From: a gamma proteobacterium symbiont of Lucinoma myriamae | GTDB taxonomy: Bacteria; Pseudomonadota; Gammaproteobacteria; GRL18 | DNA length: 11,026 nt | Direction: 5' to 3' | Assembly (NCBI GenBank): GCA_025655635.1 | Contig: JAHXIM010000001.1 | Location: forward strand, 1 to 11,026 | In this document: positions 1 through 5,975 of the stretch, one piece after another | Position numbering within the stretch: the first letter of the stretch is position 1 | Layout: each line of letters opens with the position of its first letter | Position numbers and translations under genes: made by a program | The notes under the pieces: model-generated | Databases searched by the model: none | What the model was told of the DNA's origin: nothing | Seen by the model: only the letters and a program-made list of their open reading frames with translations

Positions 1-71
1 TTATGACAGGTAAGTCTTTGGCGAACCTTATGAGTGCTCTCATGAACCGATTAGTTCCGAGGTTGAGTTAA
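1..71 (+). CDS. 3' end of an unidentified gene, possibly a transposase (partial)
   Basis: An open plus-strand frame enters from the left edge and ends with TAA at 69-71. Its last 22 residues, from an in-frame ATG at 3, begin MTGKSLANLM and end NRLVPRLS. It is too short to assign to a family. It is proposed as real only because it ends next to the point where pilJ is interrupted, the usual place for a transposase stop codon inside an insertion sequence. An open frame of this length can easily arise by chance. Confidence 0.2.
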   Translation, partial: MTGKSLANLMSALMNRLVPRLS

Positions 72-80
72 AAGGGGAAC
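1..80. mobile_element. Possible end of an insertion element interrupting pilJ
   Basis: The minus-strand pilJ frame loses recognisable PilJ similarity at about positions 75-85 and stops at 51-53. None of the three minus-strand frames to its left restores PilJ-like sequence. The stretch contains a hairpin (ATGAG-TGCT-CTCAT, 30-43) and a GTTCC/GGAAC inverted pair (54-58 and 76-80). A plus-strand open frame enters from the left edge and stops at 69-71, close to the inferred junction, as transposase genes often do near an element end. No family could be recognised, and the rest of the element, if it exists, lies outside the window. This is inferred from loss of homology, not from a known terminal repeat. 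Confidence 0.35.
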
Positions 81-917
81 ACTGATGGAATTATTATAAA
101 GTGACAAAACGCTATTATTAATCTCAAAAGTTTCAGGTGAACGTTCCAGAATATCTGCTACTTTTGTTTTAATTTCATCATAAAGTGTTGCTATTTCAAC
201 TAATAGTTCTTCTGCATCAGAATCTTCAACTTGACCAACCCCCAACATTTTGCTGCCATTAATTAAAGAGTCCAAAACACGTTTGAAGGTTGCTGTATCC
301 AGACCAAATCGCTGTGCACTTTGTGCTGCATCAGTATTACCCGACATCATCACTGAGATATTACCGCTAATTCGTTCAATAAACATTAATTGCTGAGTAG
401 CCAGATAGACCTGGCGGGTAGGTGCATTATTATCAACCAGAATTTCTGCCACTTCATTCGATGCATTCAGCATATCGGGCATTTGTTCATTAATGCTTTT
501 AATATCTTCTGATAAAACCAGAATGGTGTCCTGACTGTTTAAGATTGTATCAATATGACCCTTATAATCTTTCCAGCTTTTATTCAGTACGTCATAAACT
601 TTTTTTGCACCCTCCGGCAAGGTGCTTTTTCCTGTTTCTTTATCAATATCAGACAGTAATATCATATTATTTCCAAACTCTTCCTGGTATTTCCGAAGAG
701 TTACGAACGCTTCTGAATTACCCGCGGCAGCCAATGTTGCCGCTTTTGCCAGACCCTGAGATAAAACCCTCTGCTCAACAACAAGAGACAAGTATTGAGT
801 GTCACGGTTTTCCTTGGTAAAAGCTAATCAATAGACAATAACCATGGCTACCACGAAGACTACCAAGAGTGTAAAGGGCAAATAGACGCTCTTTCTATTT
901 GTAGTTTCACTTTGCAT
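51..917 (-). pseudogene. pilJ: pilJ, type IV pilus chemoreceptor, broken (nonsense codon and truncation)
   Basis: PilJ is the methyl-accepting transducer of the Pil-Chp system: it senses a surface or pilus signal at the inner membrane and controls the ChpA kinase. Translation should start at the ATG at 917, seven bases after a strong AGGAGAGG (925-932). The N-terminus is MQSETTNRKS followed by a hydrophobic helix of residues 13-33. Codon 30 (828-830) is TGA, in frame, inside that helix; one base from Trp TGG. The same frame then continues (LAFTKENRDTQYLSLVVEQR) into about 245 residues resembling the periplasmic helical PilJ modules, including an RVLSQGLAK start and an LERSPETF segment near the end. 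Similarity fades near position 80 and the frame stops at 51. The HAMP and cytoplasmic signalling domains (family length about 680 residues) are absent from the window. A TTG restart at 791 would lack the membrane helix. Functional only if the stop is a sequencing error and the gene resumes elsewhere. Confidence 0.85.
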
Positions 918-1035
918 TTTTAATCCTCTCCTAAAAAATCATCACTTGCAGAGATTTCTATATTATTTTTAATTCGATATTTATTGTATTTGATAAACAC
1001 TTCAAATCGTTCATTTCACTTTTAAATCATCCCAG

Positions 1036-1584
1036 TTAATTTGCAACATTAAGAAAATCCCTACTCTCAATAAGCTGCTGCATATTAAAGATAATCCAGT
1101 TTTCACCATCCAATTTGTAGCCACCGCGATAATAGTTCTGCCATTTCGCATTACGTCCTATTTTTGGATCAAAATTAGTTTGGTCAAAGTATTTCATACC
1201 ATAGATTTCATCCACAATCAGGCCTGCATTCAATTGTTCTCTGGCAATCGATAGAACACGTGTTTCTCGTCTTATCGGGGTTAATAGTTCGCCAAGGAAA
1301 CCTTGCAAATCAAAAATTGGTAATAAATTTCCACGGATGTTAGCAATTCCACGAACCCATTCTTTACTACCGGGCACTTGTGAGACTGCAGGATATTTCA
1401 TAATTTCCCGAACAAATTCCATAGGGACAACAAAATTATAGTCGCCAATACGAAAGCCGATACCTGACCAAAGATTCTTCACATTTTCTTCAAGGGGCAG
1501 CGGTGCAGCATTGCTTTGACTGTATTCTTCCATCTGCTGCAGCAGTTGGATAATTTGTTGTGGATTTTGTGGCTCTTGACTCAT
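1036..1584 (-). CDS. pilI: PilI, CheW-like adaptor of the Pil-Chp system
   Basis: PilI is the CheW-type scaffold that couples the receptor PilJ to the histidine kinase ChpA in type IV pilus chemosensing, on the cytoplasmic face of the membrane. The 182-residue product matches the family length (about 178). A Gln/Pro-rich N-terminal tail of about 35 residues precedes a single CheW domain. Typical features are GFRIGDYNFVVPMEFVREI, the WVRGIANIRGNLLPIFDL segment around residues 97-114 with its conserved IRG, and the GLIVDEIYGM strand. The ATG at 1584 lies only four bases after the pilH stop, so the two genes are co-transcribed. No lesion is seen, but its receptor partner just downstream is broken here, so it may no longer have a role in this pathway. 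Confidence 0.93.
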   Translation of the reverse strand: MSQEPQNPQQIIQLLQQMEEYSQSNAAPLPLEENVKNLWSGIGFRIGDYNFVVPMEFVREIMKYPAVSQVPGSKEWVRGIANIRGNLLPIFDLQGFLGELLTPIRRETRVLSIAREQLNAGLIVDEIYGMKYFDQTNFDPKIGRNAKWQNYYRGGYKLDGENWIIFNMQQLIESRDFLNVAN

Positions 1585-1588
1585 TTTA

Positions 1589-1954
1589 TCAGGCCAGTAA
1601 TAGGCTATTAACTTCTTGAATCAAATCATCTGCCACGAAAGGTTTTGTTATATACCCCTTGGCCCCTTGTCTCTCTGCCCACATTTTGTCTGTCTTTTGA
1701 TCTTTTGTCGTTACCATTATAACTGGAATATTTGCCGTAGAATCTTGTTTATTGAGCTGTCGTGTTGCTTGAAAACCATTAAGTTCCGGCATAATAACAT
1801 CCATAAGAATCAAATCCGGCATAAGCTTTGTTGCTTTTTCTACACCCTCTTTGCCGTTTACAGCAACTGATATTTTATGCCCTTGTTTTTCTAATGCAAT
1901 GGAAATTATATGTGTCTCTGTAGGTGAATCATCCACAACAAGAATATGTGCCAT
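1589..1954 (-). CDS. pilH: PilH, single-domain response regulator of the Pil-Chp system
   Basis: PilH is a stand-alone CheY-like receiver that takes phosphate from ChpA. In Pseudomonas it acts opposite to PilG, favouring pilus retraction or damping the signal. The 121-residue product equals the length I recall for P. aeruginosa PilH. The receiver signature is complete: acidic pair D8-D9, phosphoacceptor D52 in LILMDVIMPELNGF, T82/T83 and K104 in YITKPF. There is no output domain. The ATG at 1954 has an AGAGAG ribosome site just upstream. It is followed directly by pilI and preceded by 86 AT-rich bases after pilG. The reading frame is intact, unlike pilG and pilJ on either side of the pilH-pilI pair. 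Confidence 0.95.
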   Translation of the reverse strand: MAHILVVDDSPTETHIISIALEKQGHKISVAVNGKEGVEKATKLMPDLILMDVIMPELNGFQATRQLNKQDSTANIPVIMVTTKDQKTDKMWAERQGAKGYITKPFVADDLIQEVNSLLLA

Positions 1955-2040
1955 TTTAAAAATCTCTCTTTATAGCAATTAGTAGTAAGTAAGTTATTTA
2001 TTTAACAGAATGAAATAGTTCTGATTTATGCAACATTTTA

Positions 2041-2428
2041 TTAAACATATTGAGTAATAGCACCCAGTAATTCATCTTTAGTAAATGGTTTAGTTAAGTA
2101 TTGCTCAGACCCTACAATTCTACCGCGAGCACAGTCAAACAAACCATCTTTACTGGATAACATGATGACAGGGGTATTTTTGAACATTTTGTTGTTTTTA
2201 ATAAGTGCGCAAGTTTGGTATCCATCTAACCTGGGCATCATAATATCAACAAAGAATACTCGGGCGATGTTCCAATATCTTTGCTAATGCTTCAAAACCA
2301 TCTGTTGCTGTAAACACTTCACAACCCGACTTTTTTAATAAAGTTTCGGCTGTACGACGAATTGTTTTACTGTCATCAATGACCATCACTTTCAAGCCAT
2401 TTAAAACAGTTGTATCAGAAGTTCCCAC
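2041..2428 (-). pseudogene. pilG: pilG, Pil-Chp response regulator, frameshifted
   Basis: PilG is the receiver that promotes pilus extension and, in Pseudomonas, cAMP signalling. The first part starts at GTG 2428 after TGGGGGCT and encodes 60 residues: the D18-D19 acidic pair, then DSKTIRRTAETLLKKSGCEV and DGFEALAKI. It then reads ILC and stops at 2246-2248. The second part resumes in another frame: FVDIMMPRLDGYQTCALIKN, then VIMLSSKDGLFD and YLTKPFTKDELLGAI, ending at 2041. The 388-base total is one more than a multiple of three. Restoring two T in the short T run at 2251-2253 gives SILFVDIMMPRLDG, which matches the family spacing (NIIFVDIMMPRLDG) and a product near 130 residues. An extra C at 2254 would also fix the frame but leaves it one residue short. 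As written, the product ends before the phosphoacceptor aspartate and would not fold as a receiver. A sequencing error is the main alternative. Confidence 0.88.
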
Positions 2429-2662
2429 TTAGCCCCCAAAAATTGTAATTGAAAAGTATATCGGTTCAATAAACCCTATTTTTAGCACAACTTGGGAATA
2501 CATACCATAGTTTTTAATAATTCTTTTACTAAAACTGTGTAACACATTATAAAACAAAAAAAATATGCCGATATTTATTGACATTATGGATAAATATAAG
2601 CGCTACAAATTAACTCCATAAATATCCAGGTTATGCTTTATTCGCATTTGATAAAACATTTT

Positions 2663-2740
2663 TGTCACTATTCAATGTCTCATTTGAAAAAAGAAACGAC
2701 ATACTTAACGTTGATTATTAAGAAATATCCACTAAGTAGT
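2663..2740 (+). repeat. Dispersed intergenic repeat, copy A
   Basis: This stretch of 78 bases aligns with 10860-10936 with a single one-base gap at roughly 70 percent identity by eye. Shared blocks, in order, are TGTCACTATTC, a TGT.TC piece, an A6 run followed by G, CTTAAC, TATTAAGAAATA, CACT and TAGT. The middle (about 2694-2703) and the six bases after CTTAAC are not shared. CTTAA (2704-2708) and TTAAG (2718-2722) form an inverted pair, as in copy B. The outer arms pair imperfectly here. It lies upstream of the gshB promoter and encodes nothing recognisable. Confidence 0.6.
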
Positions 2741-2804
2741 TGCTCATTTTTTATATACAATTCTAATTTTATTACCACATGTTCAATATAAAACCTGGAA
2801 ATAT

Positions 2805-2833
2805 TTATTTTTTAAGACGTTACCCGCTATAAT
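2805..2833 (+). promoter_or_regulatory. Probable sigma70 promoter for gshB and downstream genes
   Basis: A perfect TATAAT (2828-2833) lies 36 bases before the gshB ATG. At 17-base spacing the -35 position (2805-2810) reads TTATTT, a poor match to TTGACA, so the promoter may be weak or activator-dependent. The leader would be about 30 bases, ending in a modest AAGAGA ribosome site. No other promoter in the upstream region looks better. Confidence 0.4.
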
Positions 2834-2869
2834 AAAAAATAATCAAAACATTCTATATAAGAGAAATTT

Positions 2870-3892
2870 ATGGCCATAAAACTTGGTATTGTGATGGATT
2901 CAATCCAGTCCATCAATATTAAAAAAGACAGCAGCTTTGCTATGTTACTGGAAGCCCAGCGACGGGGCTATGAAATCTACTATATGGAAATGTCTGATTT
3001 ATTTATTGAAAATAATCAGGCCAGAGCGTTTACGCAACGATTACGGGTAGCTGAGGATAAAAATAACTGGTATCAGTTTACCGCCGGTACACTATCAGAT
3101 GAGCATACTGAAAAAACAGCGGATATTATGCCATTAGTCATCGATCTGTCTGAACTGGACACTATTTTAATGCGCAAAGATCCTCCTTTTGATATGGAGT
3201 ATATATATGCCACCTATATTCTCGAAATGGCTGCACAGTCTGGTACATTAGTGGTTAACAACCCCAAATCATTGCGTGATGCCAATGAAAAATTATTTAC
3301 TCATCAATTCCCTGATTGTACAGTGCCCACTTTAGTCAGCCGCAATAAAGAACAATTTAAACAATTCTTAACTCAACATAAGGATATTATTGTCAAGCCT
3401 TTGGGTGGTATGGGCGGGCATTCTATCTTCAGAATTAAAGAAAATGATCCCAATCTCAATGTGATTCTGGAAACTATGACAGATCACGCCAGTCAATATA
3501 TCATGGCACAACGCTTTATCCCTGAGATTTCTCAGGGTGATAAACGCATTCTTATTATCAATGGCACACCAGTTGATTATGCTTTAGCTCGTATTCCGCC
3601 AAAAGGTGAAACACGCGGTAATCTGGCCGCGGGTGGTACAGGTCAGGGGATTCCTCTAAGTGAACGTGATTACTGGCTATGCGAACAAGTGGCTCCCCGA
3701 TTAAAAGAAATGGGCTTAATTTTTGTCGGTATGGATGTTATTGGTGACTACGTTACCGAAATCAATGTCACCAGCCCAACCTGCATCAGAGAATTAGATT
3801 CACTCTACCATTTAAATATCAGTGCCTTATTAATGGATGTCATCGAAGAAAAAATTGCCGGGAAAGCGGCTGGTGTCAGCCTTGAAAATTAG
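2870..3892 (+). CDS. gshB: Glutathione synthetase (GshB)
   Basis: GshB joins gamma-glutamylcysteine and glycine using ATP, the second step of glutathione synthesis in the cytosol. The 340-residue product carries the family landmarks: MAIKLGIVMDSIQSINIKKD at the start, LMRKDPPFD (100-108), the ATP-grasp loop VKPLGGMGGHSIF (175-187), KGETRGNLAAGG (245-256) and TEINVTSPTCIREL (296-309). It is longer than the usual 316 or so. About 16 extra, partly acidic residues sit around 70-88 between the first subdomain and the MRKDPP motif, and there is a short C-terminal tail. The ATG at 2870 has an AGAGA site upstream. The 3' end overlaps apbE. Position beside the pil cluster and upstream of tonB-yqgE-ruvX matches Pseudomonas. 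Confidence 0.97.
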   Translation: MAIKLGIVMDSIQSINIKKDSSFAMLLEAQRRGYEIYYMEMSDLFIENNQARAFTQRLRVAEDKNNWYQFTAGTLSDEHTEKTADIMPLVIDLSELDTILMRKDPPFDMEYIYATYILEMAAQSGTLVVNNPKSLRDANEKLFTHQFPDCTVPTLVSRNKEQFKQFLTQHKDIIVKPLGGMGGHSIFRIKENDPNLNVILETMTDHASQYIMAQRFIPEISQGDKRILIINGTPVDYALARIPPKGETRGNLAAGGTGQGIPLSERDYWLCEQVAPRLKEMGLIFVGMDVIGDYVTEINVTSPTCIRELDSLYHLNISALLMDVIEEKIAGKAAGVSLEN

Positions 3893-4946
3893 CATAACAG
3901 TCGTTTTATCGATTTTCTTTATTTTATTGATAACAGCCTGCCACCCTGATAAGGACAACAACGGGCTTTATCAGCAACAATTATTCAGCTTTGGTACACT
4001 GATTGATATCAGCATCCTGAGTGATGAACCTGAGCAGGCAAAACAGGCGATCAATATCATCAGCACTGAATTTGACCAGCTGCATGCTCACTGGCATCCA
4101 TGGCAAAACGGCGCATTGGGGCAGATAAATAAGAAATTTTCGAGTAGCAATTTTTTTTCCAGCACTTCATCAATCATTAAACTCATTCAAGACAGCAAGC
4201 AATTATCAGAACAAAGTAATGGCTTATTTAACCCCGCTATTGGACAGCTGATTAAACTCTGGCAATTTGATCAACTTGAAAATGAACAATATCAATTCAA
4301 GTTGCCTGACGCAGAAAAAATCCAGACATTAATACAACAAAACCCTCAGATGCAGGATATTGCAATTGATAAATCCCAAATTAAAAGCGACAACTCATCT
4401 GTTGTGCTTGATTTTGGTGCTTTTGCCAAAGGCGCGGCAATTGAACAAATGATACATATTCTTAAAGAGCGTAATATCAACAACGCCTTAATTAATGCCG
4501 GCGGCGATCTCAAAGTCATAGGCTCAAAGAATGGCAAAGCCTGGCGTATTGGTATAAAAAATCCTGCTAATGCTCATGATCCATCAGCAAAATCAATCAT
4601 CGCAGCTATTAGTCTGAATAATAATGAAGCACTCTTCACCTCAGGAAATTACGAGCGTTTTTTTGAATTTGAAGGCCAGCATTATCACCATATCATTGAT
4701 CCTCGAAGCGGCTATCCGGCACGGGGCACACAGTCTGTCACTGTATTATCAAATGATGCAGCTCTGGCTGATGCGGCATCAACCGCACTGTTTATCGCTG
4801 GACCTGAACTATGGCCTGAAATTGCAAAAAAGATGGGGATTCAATATGTTATGCTAATGTCTGATGATAATAAAATTTACCTGTCACCGGCCATGGCTGA
4901 GCGTATTGAATTATTTACCGATATAAAACCCATTATTATAAAATAA
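3837..4946 (+). CDS. apbE: FAD:protein FMN transferase, lipoprotein (ApbE)
   Basis: ApbE enzymes attach FMN from FAD to threonine side chains of exported or membrane flavoproteins. Substrates known in other bacteria include NqrB/C, RnfG/D and FMN-binding lipoproteins. The N-terminus is basic, then hydrophobic, with lipobox ITAC at C35, so it is a predicted membrane-anchored periplasmic lipoprotein. Family motifs are FGTLIDIS (52-59), FNPAIGQLIKLW (131-142), DFGAFAKG (192-199), INAGGDL (219-225), IIDPRSGYPA (286-295) and DAALADAASTALF near 307-319. The ATG at 3837 overlaps gshB by 56 bases and has no ribosome site. A GTG at 3873 has GGGAAAG upstream and leaves a 23-residue stretch up to and including the Cys, so it may be the true start. 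No likely flavinylation substrate is encoded in this window unless the next gene product is one. Confidence 0.93.
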   Translation: MSSKKKLPGKRLVSALKISITVVLSIFFILLITACHPDKDNNGLYQQQLFSFGTLIDISILSDEPEQAKQAINIISTEFDQLHAHWHPWQNGALGQINKKFSSSNFFSSTSSIIKLIQDSKQLSEQSNGLFNPAIGQLIKLWQFDQLENEQYQFKLPDAEKIQTLIQQNPQMQDIAIDKSQIKSDNSSVVLDFGAFAKGAAIEQMIHILKERNINNALINAGGDLKVIGSKNGKAWRIGIKNPANAHDPSAKSIIAAISLNNNEALFTSGNYERFFEFEGQHYHHIIDPRSGYPARGTQSVTVLSNDAALADAASTALFIAGPELWPEIAKKMGIQYVMLMSDDNKIYLSPAMAERIELFTDIKPIIIK

Positions 4947-4995
4947 ATGTAACTATTTACTGTATATTTCTTAATCACAAGTGTTACATTTATTT
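4941..4995 (-). repeat. Dispersed repeat, partial copy C, inside a 13-base perfect inverted repeat
   Basis: Perfect 13-base arms (4941-4953 and 4983-4995; AAATAAATGTAAC and its complement) flank 29 bases and include the apbE stop codon. Read on the minus strand, the interior contains ATTAAGAAATA followed by TACAGTAAATAGT. This matches the second half of copies A and B, and the TAAC before it also aligns. The first half of the longer copies is not recognisable. There is no T run after the second arm, so this is not a classical intrinsic terminator, though the hairpin could still affect read-through or mRNA stability. Confidence 0.5.
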
Positions 4996-5020
4996 CAACC
5001 ACACCTTAGAGACAAAAACA

Positions 5021-5419
5021 TTGCTCACAATTGGCAAAGTCATATTCAAAGCCACGGATATTATTATCCTCTTTGCAGCCTGTGCTCTAACAGTCTGGCT
5101 TTACTCTATTTTCTGGTTTGACAGCACTCAACACGGAGAAGCGGAAACATTATTAGTTCAATTTGCCGATAATCCACCCACTGAATATTCTCTGAGCGAA
5201 GAGAGAGTGATTACTGTAGAAGGTAAGATCGGCAGCAGCTTAATTGAAATCAAACAGGGTAAGGCACGCTTTATTCATTCATCTTGTCGCAATCAATTTT
5301 GCGTATTTCATGGCTGGCTCAGCGTTTCAGGTGACACTGCAGCTTGTTTGCCTAATCGTATCAGTATTAGTTTAAAGGGTGCATTTAGTGATTATGATGC
5401 TATAGCAGGTAGTCAATGA
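5021..5419 (+). CDS. NusG domain II protein, membrane-anchored (EetA-like)
   Basis: This 132-residue protein has one N-terminal membrane helix (about 13-33) and an exported NusG-domain-II region. The signature is SSCRNQFCVFHGWLSVSGD followed by CLPNRISISL. It has cysteines at 89, 94 and 109, H97, and the conserved CLPNR. This domain occurs alone, without the RNA-polymerase-binding NGN domain, next to Gx-transporter genes in many bacteria. As I recall, EetA of Gram-positive flavin-based electron transfer belongs to this family. The start is TTG at 5021 with only a weak AGAGA site; no in-frame ATG or GTG would keep the helix. Its stop overlaps the next gene's start (ATGA), so the two are translationally coupled. 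The biochemical role is unknown. A part in membrane redox or quinone/flavin handling is inferred from the neighbours only. Confidence 0.85.
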   Translation: MLTIGKVIFKATDIIILFAACALTVWLYSIFWFDSTQHGEAETLLVQFADNPPTEYSLSEERVITVEGKIGSSLIEIKQGKARFIHSSCRNQFCVFHGWLSVSGDTAACLPNRISISLKGAFSDYDAIAGSQ

Positions 5420-5946
5420 AACTACATTTCACGACAAATCATCAGGATCACCGGGTGGCATTATTAGCCGCTTTAGCGATTACCATTCATATTATTGAAT
5501 CAGCATTTCCCAGTCCCTTACCTGGAGTAAAACCTGGGCTTGCCAATGTCATTACCTTGTTTACATTTTTAAGATACGGCTGGCAAACTGCCCTGCAGGT
5601 CAGCTTACTGCGAGTGTTTATCAGCAGCTTGGTATTAGGTACATTTTTATCACCCACTTTTTTATTGAGCCTTAGTGGCGCCTTATTAAGTTTGAGCAGT
5701 CTTTTTTTATTACAATTACCTTTTCGTCAATTTTTTTTGCATCAGTATCAGCCCAGTGCCATAGGTTATGCCGTCATCGCATCTGTCACTCATATGAGCG
5801 GACAATTCCTGGTTGCATGGTATTTTTTCATTCCACATCCTGGTTTATTCAAACTATTACCCATTTTCATTACTTTTGCCGTGATACTTGGTGTTGTTAG
5901 CGGTATAATCACTCAGCTGTTAATAAACCGGATTCAGCAACGATAG
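5416..5946 (+). CDS. Gx transporter family membrane protein (Hpre_diP_synt_I; EetB-like)
   Basis: This 176-residue, very hydrophobic protein has about five to six predicted membrane helices. It carries the family motif ESAFPSPLPGVKPGLANVI (28-46), a conserved LLRVFISSLVLGTF segment (64-77), and a THMSGQFLVAWYF helix matching the usual HxxGQ motif. Databases call the family heptaprenyl diphosphate synthase component I or Gx transporter. It looks like an ECF-type S-component fold and I doubt it is a prenyl synthase. ATGA overlap with the NusG-II gene means tight coupling. EetB of Gram-positive flavin-based electron transfer is, as I recall, of this family. With apbE two genes upstream, this triad suggests a shared flavin or quinone-linked redox function at the membrane. 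The substrate is unknown. Confidence 0.85.
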   Translation: MKLHFTTNHQDHRVALLAALAITIHIIESAFPSPLPGVKPGLANVITLFTFLRYGWQTALQVSLLRVFISSLVLGTFLSPTFLLSLSGALLSLSSLFLLQLPFRQFFLHQYQPSAIGYAVIASVTHMSGQFLVAWYFFIPHPGLFKLLPIFITFAVILGVVSGIITQLLINRIQQR

Positions 5947-5975
5947 CCGTGACTAATAATAGATAATGACGCTCT

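Larger units (their letters stand above)
2429..2869. other. AT-rich divergent intergenic region between pilG and gshB
   Basis: This gene-free stretch of 441 bases separates two divergent transcription units and must carry both promoters. On the plus side a TATAAT box lies 36 bases before the gshB start. On the minus side the best -10-like hexamer is TATACT (2460-2455, reading towards pilG), but no acceptable -35 sits at the right spacing. A dispersed repeat copy occupies 2663-2740. I found no open frame with a ribosome site and family-like sequence, and no obvious tRNA or small RNA with a terminator. Confidence 0.6.

Noticed and set aside
545..820. Open frame on the plus strand opposite pilJ
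   Set aside because: It is antisense to clear PilJ coding sequence, its protein resembles no family I know, and it has no convincing ribosome site.
828..830. TGA in pilJ as a recoded Trp or selenocysteine codon
   Set aside because: TGA ends pilH, yqgE and the NusG-II gene normally, Trp is TGG throughout, PilJ is not a selenoprotein family, and no selenocysteine-type hairpin is apparent.
1046..1072. ATTAAGAAAATCCCTACTC resembles the core of the dispersed repeat
   Set aside because: It lies inside the conserved C-terminal coding region of pilI, matches only about a dozen bases, and lacks the flanking blocks; probably chance.
2244..2258. Programmed ribosomal frameshift in pilG
   Set aside because: There is no slippery heptamer; the site reads ATT CTT TGT TGA with only three T in a row. 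PilG is not known to use frameshifting. A two-base deletion or sequencing error is simpler.
5021..5419. Transcription factor NusG
   Set aside because: There is no NGN domain or KOW motif, and it carries an N-terminal membrane helix; only the separate NusG-II domain family fits.
5416..5946. Genuine heptaprenyl diphosphate synthase
   Set aside because: The protein is an integral membrane protein with no DDxxD motifs; the name is historical and no catalytic partner is adjacent.
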